DNA of 34,847 nt from Gemmataceae bacterium (GCA_028288765.1 JAQGHQ010000291.1:1-34847), one strand, 5' to 3'. Shown: positions 15,706 to 24,310, numbered from the stretch's first letter. Notes: generated from the letters alone by a model not told the origin. Numbers and translations are program-made.

Positions 15706-16734
15706 TCACCGTTTCGCCGTCTGGTCGTCCACCACGATCTCGTAGCTGCCGCCGCGGATAATCACCCGGAACACCGTCTCCTCGATGTCCTCCGGCCGCC
15801 GGTTCCGGTAGCCGATCTCCTTCTGGGCGAGGTCCACCTCCATCCCCTTTGGGAAGAAAGCCCAGAACGACCGAGCGTTCTCCTTCACCCCGAGGACGTT
15901 GCACACCCCGCCGACCGAGTCCGCCCGCGTGTCGCTGAACTTGATCTGGTTGGCGAGCGTCTTCAGGTCGTCGTCCGTCGCCATCCGTTTGTTCGTCAGG
16001 TTTTTCAGGTCGGCGAAGTACATGGCCTGCTTGTTCTCGGGCGGGAGCGGGACGAGGATCACCGCCCCCATCGCCGCGAGCTGGGCGACGTAGTCATCAC
16101 CGCTCGACGTCCGGAACCGGAGCACCCATCGCAACGACCGGGCCCGCGACGAGTCGGCCCCCGTCCCTCCCGGACCGCTGCCCGGGGTCCCGTCGAACCC
16201 TTTACCCTGCCCCGGCCCCGCGCCCTTGTTCGCCCCCACGCCGAGTAGCTTCTTCGCCAGTTCCTTGTCCACCGCGGCGTACTGGGGAGCATTTGCGTCG
16301 GAAATGGGGATTTGACCGTTCGGGTCGTCGAGCTTGATCGCGTCCCGAATTTCCTGTTTCACCTCCGGCAACTTGCTCGGGTCGGGGAGGACCCACAGGT
16401 TCTCCTTCCAGGGGTCGGGGTCGCCCTGTTTTAGCGGGTCGTTGATGCCGCCGGACCCCATCGACCCCTCGCCGGCGTCATCCATGCCGGCCACGTCGAT
16501 GAGCTTCACCGGGACCGAAGACTTGTCCGCGGCCGACCGGGCCAGCCCGATCAGCACCCAGACCACGAGAGCGCCGACGACGACGTGAAGCAAGACTGCC
16601 GTGACGGTCGAGAGGGGGAATTCGAGCCGGGAATTGAACCGCTCCCAGAACTCCTCCTCGGGCGGGCCGTCGGAGAGCGGATCGCGCTCCGGGTGTGGGG
16701 TCGCGCCGGGCTTCGGTGGGGCCTTGGTCGACAT
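15706..16734 (-). CDS. Membrane-anchored protein, possible TonB-like partner
   Basis: 342 residues. A cytoplasmic start of about 39 residues (proline- and charge-rich) is followed by a single membrane helix 40-65 (FPLSTVTAVLLHVVVGALVV) and a long exported part. This layout, a proline-rich region on either side of one helix, is that of a TonB- or TolA-like transducer, and the gene faces the ExbB/ExbD genes. The exported part contains a glycine-rich stretch (GVGANKGAGPGQGKGFDGTP, about 166-185) then a mixed domain from about 200 to 342. I do not see a TonB C-terminal signature (no YP or GxV pattern), so this is not called TonB. The start ATG is at 16734. Function unknown; link to ExbB/D by position only. 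Confidence 0.75.
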   Translation of the reverse strand: MSTKAPPKPGATPHPERDPLSDGPPEEEFWERFNSRLEFPLSTVTAVLLHVVVGALVVWVLIGLARSAADKSSVPVKLIDVAGMDDAGEGSMGSGGINDPLKQGDPDPWKENLWVLPDPSKLPEVKQEIRDAIKLDDPNGQIPISDANAPQYAAVDKELAKKLLGVGANKGAGPGQGKGFDGTPGSGPGGTGADSSRARSLRWVLRFRTSSGDDYVAQLAAMGAVILVPLPPENKQAMYFADLKNLTNKRMATDDDLKTLANQIKFSDTRADSVGGVCNVLGVKENARSFWAFFPKGMEVDLAQKEIGYRNRRPEDIEETVFRVIIRGGSYEIVVDDQTAKR

Positions 16735-16826
16735 GAGGGGTCTCGCAACCGGAAGTGATGTGCCCCCACGGCTGGGGGTTCACCTGATTACAACGTAACC
16801 GCCGGAGGCGGGTTTGCAAATGGGGC

Positions 16827-16861
16827 AACGGAAAAGCCCTCCCGTCGAGACGGGAGGGCTT
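16827..16861 (-). terminator. Orphan terminator-like hairpin
   Basis: AAGCCCTCCCGTC (16834-16846) pairs with GACGGGAGGGCTT (16849-16861). Read on the minus strand the stem is followed by TTTTCC, the proper order for a rho-independent terminator, but no gene reads into it from the right. It sits about 98 bases before the start codon of the anchored protein, so it may be an attenuator in that leader or the end of a small RNA. Confidence 0.6.
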
Positions 16862-16892
16862 ACACGTGGGCGAACTGCTCCTACCAGGAAGT

Positions 16893-16920
16893 AACCCGGT
16901 TTCTTGGAAGAACTGGGTTT
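16893..16920. repeat. AAACCCGGTTTCT-type palindrome
   Basis: AACCCGGTTTCTT (16893-16905) and AAGAACTGGGTTT (16908-16920) form a short hairpin with one mismatch and one offset base. It belongs to the same repeat type as 6636-6713. Confidence 0.7.
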
Positions 16921-16936
16921 GTGGCGAAGCGGCTTA

Positions 16937-17066
16937 GGCGATGCTCAACGATAACTTGACCCCTTTTGCAAGGTGTGTAAGCGGCTTTTTCGTGTGGGTG
17001 TGGTTCCACAGGGGCGGAATCTTCCGGCGCTGCAGCCGATGGGTCAAGTTATCGTTGAGCATCGCC
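16937..17066. mobile_element. MITE-like element, 26-bp perfect inverted ends
   Basis: Ends 16937-16962 and 17041-17066 are exact reverse complements over 26 bases, beginning GGCGATGCTCAACGATAAC at the left. The outside is flanked on both sides by TTA (16934-16936 and 17067-17069), which could be a three-base target duplication. The 78-base centre has no gene. These are the marks of a short non-autonomous transposon moved by a transposase elsewhere in the genome; the parent family was not identified. Confidence 0.7.
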
Positions 17067-17199
17067 TTAATGGTGCATCCGTCAAGTCACCAGACGCCGG
17101 GACCGCGGCGATTCCGGGTTACGGGGAACCCGGTTGACTGGCCCGGGCGGAGCGCCGATACTCATTCTGGTTCACCCATCCTGCTCCGGACATCCCCAC

Positions 17200-18207
17200 A
17201 TGCAACGCGCCCTCACCCTCGCAGTCGGCCTCCTCGCTCTCGCCGCACCGCCCGCCCGGGCCGACGACGTGATCGCGCCGGAGACCGTCGCCACGATTAA
17301 GGCGGCCACGGTGTACGTCCGGGTTGAGGGCGACGGGTGGGGCGGGTCCGGGTCCGGGTTCGTCGTCGCGGGCGACAAGGAGCGAGTCCTCGTCGTCACC
17401 AACCACCACGTCGCCGTCAAGCTGCCCCCCGGGGCCCGCCCGAAGCCGCCCGCGGTCAGCGTGGTCTTCGGCGGCGGCACCGCGGCCGAGCGGGAGTACC
17501 CGGCGACGGTGGTCGGGGCGGACGAGGAGCGCGACCTGGCCGTCCTCCGGGTGGCCGGGGTGACGGACGCCCCCCGGCCGATCACCTACACCGACCCGCC
17601 GAAGCCGGTCGAGACGATGGGGGTGTTCTCGTTCGGGTTCCCGCTCGGACAGGCCCTGTCGGTCCGCAAGGGGTTCCCGGCCGTCACCGTCGGCAAGGCG
17701 TCGGTCTCCAGCCTCCGCGACGGGGACGACGGCGAGCTGGCCGTCATCCAGATCGACGGGAACCTGAACCCGGGCAACAGCGGCGGGCCGGTCGTGGACG
17801 TGAAGGGCCGGCTGGTCGGGGTGGCGGTGGCCCGCGCCCGCGACGGGCAGGGGATCGGCTTCCTCATCCCGGCGACCGAGGTCGGCCGGTTGATGGCCGG
17901 CCGCGTCGGGCGGGTGCGGGTCGTCTCGGGCAAGGGGGCCGACGGGAAGCCGGGTGCCCGCGTCGAGGCCGAGGTGATCGACCCGGCGGGCGTGTTCCGG
18001 GCCGCGACCGCGTACTACGTGGTTGTGCCGCCGAAGGAGAAGGCGCCGGACGCGGCCGCGCTCGACAAGCACCCGGACGCCCGCAAGCTCGGGCTGAAAC
18101 TGGAGAAGGGGGTGGCCACGGGAGACCTTGCGGTCACGACGGCGGAGGGGGCGGTGGTGGTACAGGTGGTCGGCGACCGCGGGCGTACTCGCTCGCCCCG
18201 GGGGTGA
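17200..18207 (+). CDS. Secreted trypsin-like serine protease (S1C)
   Basis: HtrA/Deg-like protease of 335 residues. Signal peptide 1-21 (LTLAVGLLALAAPPARA). The catalytic triad is readable: H70 in VTNHHVAV, D112 in ERDLAVLR and S194 in NPGNSGGPV. No PDZ domain is evident after the protease; instead residues from about 235 form a separate small region. The ATG at 17200 is chosen because the signal peptide begins there; the frame is open from 17134. The reading frame ends QVVGDRGRTRSPRG at a TGA that overlaps a GTG in the -1 frame (GTGA, 18204-18207), and the coding sequence continues there. This may be a frameshifted single gene or a coupled pair; see the next entry. Confidence 0.88.
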   Translation: MQRALTLAVGLLALAAPPARADDVIAPETVATIKAATVYVRVEGDGWGGSGSGFVVAGDKERVLVVTNHHVAVKLPPGARPKPPAVSVVFGGGTAAEREYPATVVGADEERDLAVLRVAGVTDAPRPITYTDPPKPVETMGVFSFGFPLGQALSVRKGFPAVTVGKASVSSLRDGDDGELAVIQIDGNLNPGNSGGPVVDVKGRLVGVAVARARDGQGIGFLIPATEVGRLMAGRVGRVRVVSGKGADGKPGARVEAEVIDPAGVFRAATAYYVVVPPKEKAPDAAALDKHPDARKLGLKLEKGVATGDLAVTTAEGAVVVQVVGDRGRTRSPRG

Positions 18208-19247
18208 AGCCGGAGGACCTCGCCGGCCCGCCGCCCGCCGGGTGGAAGGAGTACAGCGCGCCGGGGAAGGCGTTCGTGGTCTGGCTGCCGGAGAAACCGG
18301 CCCGGCAGGGCGAGGAGCGGCGCCGCGCCATGCTGGCCGGGAACCCGATCTTCGCGACCGGGGTGGCCGGGAAGACCGACGACGGGCTGGTCTACCGGGC
18401 CGAGACGATCGACCTGCCGCCGGCCCTCGCCCGGTTCGCCGCCCGCCTCTACCCCGCCTTCCGCGCCGCCCTGCGGGACGAGACGAAGGGGCGGATCACC
18501 GAGTCGGTCGAGGCCCAGTCGGGCGAGCTCTCCGGGAACGAGTGCCGGCTCGAGTCCGGCTCCGAGGTCACCCGGGTGCGGGTGTACATCCAGGGCCCGC
18601 GGGCTTACACGGTCCGGGTGGTCGGGACCGCCGACCAGGTGGTGGGGGCGGAGGCCGAGACGATCCTGGTGTCGTTCCGCCGGCCGGGCGACGTCCAGGC
18701 CAAACGGCCCGACCCGTCGCCGCCTCCGAAGGTGATCACCGGGGGGAAGGAGCCGACCATCCTCGGGTCGATTGAACACGACCCGAAGTTCAAGACCGTC
18801 GGCCCGGCGGGGGCCGTCCTGATCGGGGTAGAGGCCCGGTTCGCGAAGTTCGGCGACACCGACATCGTCCGGGCCGTCCGCCCGATCTACCGGGTGAACG
18901 GGAAGGAGGAGTTCGGCAAGCAGTTCGGGTCCGATCTGACCGGGGCGGTGACGCTGAAGGCGAAGGACGGGTACGCAGTCGGCGGGGTCACCGGCAAGGC
19001 GGGGTGGTGGTGCAACGGGTTCTCCCTGACCTTCATGAAGGTGAAGGCGGACGGCACCCTCGACCCGAAGGACAGCTACGAGGGCGAGTGGGCCGGGTTC
19101 AACGGCAAAGGGGACGTGACCCGGGTGATGAGCGACGGCGCCCCGGTGGTCGGGATCGTCGGCAAGATCGTCGGCACCCAGACGACTGCCTTCGGGCTGC
19201 TGTACAAGGGGCAGGAGGAGTTCGACCCGAGCGCCAAGAAGAAGTGA
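18204..19247 (+). CDS. Two-domain protein, continuation of the protease frame
   Basis: 347 residues from GTG at 18204, which overlaps the protease stop as GTGA. There is no signal peptide, yet both domains look exported: about 10-165 (GWKEYSAPGKAFVVWLPEKP onward, ending AETILVSFR) resembles a recurrent planctomycete alpha/beta domain, and about 190-335 (GPAGAVLIGVEARFAKFGDT, FGKQFGSDLTGAV, AGWWCNGFSLTFMKV, DPKDSYEGEW) resembles another repeat-prone domain that I recall from that group. The most economical reading is that both belong to the protease polypeptide and a single base was lost near 18180-18204, or that a -1 shift joins them. A separate coupled gene is the alternative. Function unknown. 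Confidence 0.7.
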   Translation: MKPEDLAGPPPAGWKEYSAPGKAFVVWLPEKPARQGEERRRAMLAGNPIFATGVAGKTDDGLVYRAETIDLPPALARFAARLYPAFRAALRDETKGRITESVEAQSGELSGNECRLESGSEVTRVRVYIQGPRAYTVRVVGTADQVVGAEAETILVSFRRPGDVQAKRPDPSPPPKVITGGKEPTILGSIEHDPKFKTVGPAGAVLIGVEARFAKFGDTDIVRAVRPIYRVNGKEEFGKQFGSDLTGAVTLKAKDGYAVGGVTGKAGWWCNGFSLTFMKVKADGTLDPKDSYEGEWAGFNGKGDVTRVMSDGAPVVGIVGKIVGTQTTAFGLLYKGQEEFDPSAKKK

Positions 19248-19390
19248 CCCGGCTGGGCCGCCCGGGGTTGTTGGTCGTCTCGGCCCCAACGGGGCCGCGC
19301 CATCGTTAAGGGGCGTCCCGTCTGCCGACTTGGCGGACGCACCATTTAGTTAGGCGAGCGGCGGGAGGAATACAACCCGACCCCACCCCG

Positions 19391-19470
19391 ACCCTCCCCG
19401 CAACCGGGGAGGGAGTCGGACCTCAACCGGCGATCGGGTCCGGTCTCCCCCGGTTGCGGGGGGATTAAGG
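19391..19470. terminator. Paired GC-rich hairpins between protease and dnaK
   Basis: CCCTCCCC-GCAACC-GGGGAGGG (19392-19413) is a compact hairpin; a second, TCCCCCGGTTGCGGGGGGA, lies at about 19445-19463. The two are also complementary to each other (CCGCAACCGGGG against CCCCCGGTTGCGG). They sit between the convergent protease/two-domain gene and dnaK and probably terminate both. The rest of 19248-19500 shows nothing else. Confidence 0.7.
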
Positions 19471-19500
19471 AAGGGGGGTGGGCTTTTCCGGCCCCGCGCC

Positions 19501-21462
19501 TTACTTCTTCACCTCGTATTCGGCGTCGATGACGTCGTCGCCGCCCTTCTTGTCGGCCCCGCCCGGGGTCGTGGGGCCGGCGTCCGGGCCGCCCGGCTGC
19601 CCGCCGCCGGCCTTCGCGTACAGGTGCTGGGCCATCGCGTTCGAGGCCGCTTCCAGCTCCGCCGTCGCACTCTTCAGGGCCGCGACGTCGGTCCCCTTCA
19701 AGGCTTCCCGGACCTTCGTGATCGCCTGGTCGATCGGGGCCTTGTCGGCCTCGGACACCTTGTCCCCCGCGTCCTTCAGGGTCTTCTCGATCACGTGGAT
19801 GCGGTTCTCGGCCTCGTTCCGGGCCTCCGCGAACTCCCGCTTCCGCTTGTCCTCGTCGGCGTGAAGCTCGGCGTCCCGCTTCATCCGCTCGACCTCGTCC
19901 TTGTTCAGCCCGGACGAGCCCTCGATCCGGATGCTCTGCTGCTTGCCGGTGCCCATGTCCTTGGCCGACACGCTCAACACCCCGTTCGCGTCGAGGTCGA
20001 ACGTCACCTCGACCTTCGGCATGCCCCGCGGGGCCGGCGGGATGCCGTCCAGGTGGAACTGGCCGATCCGCTTGTTGTCCCCCGCCATCGGCCGCTCGCC
20101 CTGAAACACCTGCACCTCGACCGACGGCTGGCCGTCCGCGGCGGTGGTGAACACCTCGCTCCTCTTGGTCGGGATGGTAGTGTTCTTCGGGATCAGCACG
20201 GTCATCACGCCGCCGAGGGTTTCGAGCCCCAGCGACAGTGGGGTCACGTCGAGCAGCTGGATGTCGGCCGCCGCCCCGAGGAGCAGCTGGGCGCCCTGGA
20301 TCGCCGCCCCGATCGCCACCACCTCGTCCGGGTTCACCCCCCGGTGCCCTTCCTTGCCGAAAATCTCCTTCACCAGCGCCTGGACCCGCGGCATCCGGGT
20401 CATCCCGCCGACCATCACGACCTCGTCGATCTGCGGAGCCTTGAGCCGGGCGTCCTGGAGGGCGGTCAGGACCGGCTTCTTGCACCGCTCGATCAGGTGC
20501 TCGACCATCCGCTCGAACTGGTTACGGCTGATCGACAGCATCAGGTGTTTCGGGCCGCTCGCGTCGGCGGTGATGAACGGCAGGTTGATGTCGGTGTTGG
20601 TCTGCTGGCTGAGGTCCTTCTTGGCCCGCTCGGCGGCCTCCTTCAGCCGCTGCATCGCCATCGGGTCCTTCCGCAGGTCGATCCCGTTCTCTTTCTTGAA
20701 CTGGTCGGCGATGAAGTCCATCAGCACCTGGTCGAAGTCGTCGCCCCCGAGGTGCGTGTCGCCGTTCGTGCTGAGCACCTGGAAGACGCCGTCCTCGCCG
20801 ACGTCGAGGATCGAGATGTCGAACGTCCCGCCGCCGAGGTCGAAGACGGCGATCTTCTCGTCCTTCTTCTTGTCGAGCGCGTAGGCCAGGGCCCCGGCGG
20901 TCGGCTCGTTGATGATCCGCATCCGCTGCTTGACGACGTTGCCGTCCTTCCCCCGGATCTCGTACTCGGTGTCGAACCCGGCGATCGCGGCGGCGTCGAT
21001 CGTGGCCTGCCGCTGGCTGTCGTTGAAGTACGCCGGGACGGTGATGACGGCCTTGCGGACGGTGTGCCCGAGGTACGCCTCGGCCGACTCCTTGAGTTTC
21101 CGCAGCACCATCGCCGAGATCTCCGGCGGGGTGAACGTCTTCCCGTCGATGTCCACCTTCACCAGGTCCGCCGGCCCGCCGACCACCTTGTACGGGACGA
21201 GCTTCTCCTCGCTCTCGACCTCGTTGTGCCGGCGGCCCATGAACCGCTTGATCGAGTAAATCGTCCGCTTCGGGTTGGTGATCGCCTGCCGCTTGGCCGG
21301 GTCGCCGACCAGCCGGTCGCCCTTGTCGGTGAACGCGACCACGCTGGGGGTCAGCCGGTTCCCCTCCTGGTTGGGGATCACCTTGACCTCGCTCCCCTCC
21401 ATGACCGCAACGACCGAGTTCGTTGTCCCCAGGTCGATGCCGATAATTTTCTCTTCCGCCAT
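19501..21462 (-). CDS. dnaK: Chaperone DnaK (Hsp70)
   Basis: ATP-dependent Hsp70 chaperone. Start [20 protein letters not shown] with phosphate-1 motif; [16 protein letters not shown] and [15 protein letters not shown] (about 170-185) and [16 protein letters not shown] (about 195-210) complete the nucleotide site. The linker is in [20 protein letters not shown] (about 392-411), then the substrate domain and lid. Length 653 is normal; the tail is [12 protein letters not shown], ending [12 protein letters not shown], close to the usual EVKK end. GAGGAG lies ahead of the ATG. It stands alone; grpE and dnaJ are not adjacent and no CIRCE (HrcA) site was seen upstream. Confidence 0.97.
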   Translation of the reverse strand: MAEEKIIGIDLGTTNSVVAVMEGSEVKVIPNQEGNRLTPSVVAFTDKGDRLVGDPAKRQAITNPKRTIYSIKRFMGRRHNEVESEEKLVPYKVVGGPADLVKVDIDGKTFTPPEISAMVLRKLKESAEAYLGHTVRKAVITVPAYFNDSQRQATIDAAAIAGFDTEYEIRGKDGNVVKQRMRIINEPTAGALAYALDKKKDEKIAVFDLGGGTFDISILDVGEDGVFQVLSTNGDTHLGGDDFDQVLMDFIADQFKKENGIDLRKDPMAMQRLKEAAERAKKDLSQQTNTDINLPFITADASGPKHLMLSISRNQFERMVEHLIERCKKPVLTALQDARLKAPQIDEVVMVGGMTRMPRVQALVKEIFGKEGHRGVNPDEVVAIGAAIQGAQLLLGAAADIQLLDVTPLSLGLETLGGVMTVLIPKNTTIPTKRSEVFTTAADGQPSVEVQVFQGERPMAGDNKRIGQFHLDGIPPAPRGMPKVEVTFDLDANGVLSVSAKDMGTGKQQSIRIEGSSGLNKDEVERMKRDAELHADEDKRKREFAEARNEAENRIHVIEKTLKDAGDKVSEADKAPIDQAITKVREALKGTDVAALKSATAELEAASNAMAQHLYAKAGGGQPGGPDAGPTTPGGADKKGGDDVIDAEYEVKK

Positions 21463-21529
21463 GTTCGAGATCTCCTCGTTCTTCGATGTCTCAGTGTCAC
21501 GTCGGCTCGCAACCCGGGCCCTTCAGGAG

Positions 21530-21559
21530 AGTTTACTGCAAACCTCGACGGCAGTTCAA
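21530..21559 (-). promoter_or_regulatory. Candidate dnaK promoter
   Basis: On the minus strand TTGAAC (21554-21559) and TAAACT (21530-21535) are separated by 18 bases. They lie about 70 bases ahead of the dnaK ATG. A sigma70-like match, four of six at each box. No heat-shock (sigma32) or CIRCE element was recognised. Confidence 0.4.
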
Positions 21560-21900
21560 ATCAGCACCTTGGGCGGCCGCGAACCAGTTTGGTTACTACC
21601 CGTTCGATTCGGAAGGACCGTTGGAAGATTCAGTTTTGGGGCGTGTTAAGCAAGATCCGTACCACAGACAGAAATGCCCCCCTGGCGCTTCACAACTCTA
21701 ATTATTATGGCGGCTTGCACACCGGTATCACATGAATTCCTCGGATAACGGCCCGATGAAAAGGATCGTCTCCCGCCGTTTTGGCAGTGCGGAAGCAAGA
21801 GCCTGTCAGGAAGAGGATTGCGGCGAGATCTTTTCTCGCCCGGCCGTAGCGGAGCTCGTCGAAATCGGCCCGGAACACGCCGGTGTGACGATCCGGTTCG

Positions 21901-21929
21901 TTGACTCCCCCCGTGCTCACCGGTACATT
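21901..21929 (+). promoter_or_regulatory. Promoter for pheA
   Basis: TTGACT (21901-21906), a 17-base spacer, TACATT (21924-21929). Both boxes match the sigma70 consensus at five and four of six. Transcription would begin about 35 bases before the ATG at 21970, which supports that start over earlier ones in the same frame. Between 21463 and 21900 nothing beyond the two promoters was seen. Confidence 0.6.
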
Positions 21930-21969
21930 CTCTCGGACATACCCCATACCGCAGACTGGTCCCCGAGCC

Positions 21970-23100
21970 ATGACGCGCAAGAACGAGAACGGGGTCCCCA
22001 CGCCGGGACCCGACAAGGCCGCCGCTGATCTGAAGGCCCTGCGCGTCCAGATCGACAAGCTCGACCTCCAAATCCTGGAGTTTCTGAACAAGCGCGCGGC
22101 GATCGCCGGGCGGATCGGCAAGGTCAAGGCCGACCAGGGCGGGGAGGTGTTCTCGGCCGGCCGTGAAGAGGAAGTGTTGAACAACGTCCTGAGCGCGAAC
22201 AAGGGCCCGCTCGGGGAGGTTTCTATCCGGGCGGTGTTCCGCGAGCTGATCAGCGGCTCGCGCGCGCTTCAGAAGGTCCAGAAGGTCGCATTCCTCGGGC
22301 CGGAATACAGTTACAGCCACCTCGCCGCACTCGAGCGGTTCGGCGAAGCGGTCTCGTTCCTCCGCACCGGGACGATCGGCGCGGTGTTCGAAGAAGTCGG
22401 CCGGCGGCACGCCGACTACGGCGTCGTCCCGCTGGAGAACTCGACCGACGGGCGGATCACCGACACCCTCGACATGTTCATCCGCATGCCCCAGATCAAG
22501 ATCTGCTCGGAGATCCGGCTGCGGGTCCACCACCACCTGCTCGCCAACTGTGAGCAGACCGAAATCCGCCGCGTGTACAGCAAGGCGCAGGCCCTCAGCC
22601 AGTGCCGCAACTGGCTCTCGAAGAACCTCCCGCACGCCTCCCTGCACGAGGTTTCGAGCACGGCCGACGCCGCCCGGCTCGTCCAGAGCGAGCCGCACGT
22701 CGCGGCGGTGGCGAGCCGGCAGGCGGCCGTCCGGTACGGCATCCGCACCCTGTACCAGAACATCGAGGACTCGCCGTTCAACGAGACCCGGTTCGCGGTC
22801 ATCGGCCCGAGCGACAGCATGAAGACCGGGACCGACAAGACGGCCATGATGTTCCAGGTCAGCCACACCCCGGGCGCGCTGGCGGACGTCCTCTCGGTGT
22901 TCAAGGGGAACAAGATCAACCTGACCTGGATCGAGTCGTTCCCGTACCGGGAGGCGAAGGGCGAGTACGTGTTCTTCGTCGACTTCGAGGGCCACCGCGA
23001 GGACCTGAAAGTCCGCAAGGCCCTGACCGCCCTGGAAGAGATCTGCGACTCGGTGTCGGTCCTGGGATCGTTCCCCATCGCCCACCCGTCGGACGAATAG
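21970..23100 (+). CDS. pheA: Chorismate mutase/prephenate dehydratase (P-protein)
   Basis: Bifunctional enzyme: chorismate to prephenate, then prephenate to phenylpyruvate, for phenylalanine synthesis. Chorismate mutase (AroQ helices) about 17-100: LRVQIDKLDLQILEFLNKRA, GRIGKVK. Prephenate dehydratase about 105-285: VAFLGPEYSYSH (106-117), GVVPLENSTDG, and the catalytic TRF (273-275). ACT regulatory domain from about 292: GALADVLSVFKGNKINLTWI with the ESFP (322-325) counterpart of ESRP, so feedback inhibition by phenylalanine is expected. 376 residues. The next gene, DAHP synthase, follows by 139 bases, so first and late steps of aromatic synthesis are side by side. Confidence 0.96.
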   Translation: MTRKNENGVPTPGPDKAAADLKALRVQIDKLDLQILEFLNKRAAIAGRIGKVKADQGGEVFSAGREEEVLNNVLSANKGPLGEVSIRAVFRELISGSRALQKVQKVAFLGPEYSYSHLAALERFGEAVSFLRTGTIGAVFEEVGRRHADYGVVPLENSTDGRITDTLDMFIRMPQIKICSEIRLRVHHHLLANCEQTEIRRVYSKAQALSQCRNWLSKNLPHASLHEVSSTADAARLVQSEPHVAAVASRQAAVRYGIRTLYQNIEDSPFNETRFAVIGPSDSMKTGTDKTAMMFQVSHTPGALADVLSVFKGNKINLTWIESFPYREAKGEYVFFVDFEGHREDLKVRKALTALEEICDSVSVLGSFPIAHPSDE

Positions 23101-23239
23101 TCTTCAGTCCCTGGTCATCGTCTCTCGTCGGCCCCGCTTGGCCGGCGTTCCCGTCTTTCGTATCCCTAACCTTACACGACATCCCGCTGTCCGCGGTCGC
23201 CGTCAGGACGACGGCCCAAGGACATAAGGACGAACACCA

Positions 23240-24271
23240 ATGATCCTCGTCATCAGACCGGACGCCAGCCTGGAACAGATCGAGCACGTCATCGAGCGGG
23301 TCCGGGAACTGGGGTTCACGCCCCACGTCAGCCGGGGCGAAAGCCGCACGATCGTCGGCGTGATCGGGGACGAGACCAAGCCCCAGGCCGAGAACTTTTC
23401 GGCGATCCCCGGGGTCGAACAGGTGCTGGCGATCATGAAGCCGTTCAAGCTCGCCAGCCGGGAATTCCACAAGCAGGACAGCGCCGTGTACGTCGGGAAG
23501 GTGAAGGTCGGGGGGGGCAGCCTGGCGATGATCGCCGGCCCGTGCGCGGTCGAGAGCTACGAGGTCATGGACACCGTCGCCCGGTACGTGAAGGCCGGCG
23601 GGGCGAACATCCTCCGCGGCGGGGCGTTCAAGCCCCGGACGAGCCCGTACAGCTTCCAGGGGATGGGCGAGGAGGGGTTGAAGATCCTCAAGGACGTGGG
23701 CCAGAAGTACGACATGCCGGTGGTGACCGAGGTCATGGACCCCCGGCAGGTCGGGCTCGTGGTCCGGTACGCCGACATGCTCCAGATCGGCGCCCGGAAC
23801 ATGCAGAACTTCGACCTCCTCAAGGAGTGCGGGAAGACCAAGACGCCGGTGCTCCTGAAGCGCGGGATGAGCGCGACCGTGAAGGACCTCCTCATGTCGG
23901 CCGAGTACGTGCTGGCCGAGGGGAATCCGGACGTGGTGCTGTGCGAGCGGGGGGTGCGGAGCTTCGAGGACAGCACCAGGAATATGCTCGACATGAGCGC
24001 GGTGCCGAACGTGAAGGGCCAGAGCCACCTGCCCATCATCGTGGACCCGAGTCACGCGACCGGCCGCCCGGACCTGATCCCGAGCATGTGCCGGGCGAGC
24101 GTCGCGGCCGGGGCGGACGGGGTTCACGTGGAGGTCCACAACTGCCCGGAGAAGGCGTTGTCGGACGGCCCGCAGGCCCTCCTCCCGCACCAGTTCCTCG
24201 ACCTGATGGGCGACCTCCGCCGGCTCGCCGAGGCCCTCGGCCGGGAGTTCTGGGCTCCGCGGGAGGGCTGA
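23240..24271 (+). CDS. aroF: DAHP synthase, type I-beta with regulatory domain
   Basis: 3-deoxy-7-phosphoheptulonate synthase, first step of the shikimate route (phosphoenolpyruvate plus erythrose 4-phosphate). Residues 1-75 are the ferredoxin-like regulatory domain ([39 protein letters not shown]) seen in the T. maritima type. The barrel follows: [27 protein letters not shown] (K of GAFKPRT in the PEP site), [33 protein letters not shown], and [10 protein letters not shown] with metal/substrate residues, then [18 protein letters not shown]. Length 343 is normal. The ATG lies downstream of a GGACATAAGGACG stretch; the symbol could equally be aroG or aroA in other conventions. Likely regulated through the N-terminal domain by phenylalanine or tyrosine; not visible directly. 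Confidence 0.95.
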   Translation: MILVIRPDASLEQIEHVIERVRELGFTPHVSRGESRTIVGVIGDETKPQAENFSAIPGVEQVLAIMKPFKLASREFHKQDSAVYVGKVKVGGGSLAMIAGPCAVESYEVMDTVARYVKAGGANILRGGAFKPRTSPYSFQGMGEEGLKILKDVGQKYDMPVVTEVMDPRQVGLVVRYADMLQIGARNMQNFDLLKECGKTKTPVLLKRGMSATVKDLLMSAEYVLAEGNPDVVLCERGVRSFEDSTRNMLDMSAVPNVKGQSHLPIIVDPSHATGRPDLIPSMCRASVAAGADGVHVEVHNCPEKALSDGPQALLPHQFLDLMGDLRRLAEALGREFWAPREG

Positions 24272-24310
24272 CCCCACGGCCCGCCCGGTGAACCTTCGCA
24301 AGAGAGATCC

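Larger units (their letters stand above)
16735..17199. other. Repeat-rich gap between divergent genes
   Basis: 465 bases between the start codons of the anchored protein (minus) and the protease (plus). It carries, in order, an orphan terminator-like hairpin (16832-16861), an AAACCCGGTTTCT-type palindrome (16893-16920) and a 130-bp MITE-like element (16937-17066). No protein gene with a ribosome binding site was found; a short open frame from 16941 inside the element is not convincing. Confidence 0.7.

Noticed and set aside
16941..17300. 119-codon frame crossing the MITE-like element
   Set aside because: It starts inside the inverted end, has no ribosome binding site and runs into the protease signal peptide region in another frame.
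18191..18207. Classic X-XXY-YYZ slippery heptamer at the protease frame break
   Set aside because: The zero-frame codons CCC CGG GGG do not allow re-pairing of both sites after a -1 step, so a canonical slippery site is not claimed.
21463..21660. CIRCE element ahead of dnaK
   Set aside because: No TTAGCACTC-N9-GAGTGCTAA or close variant on either strand.
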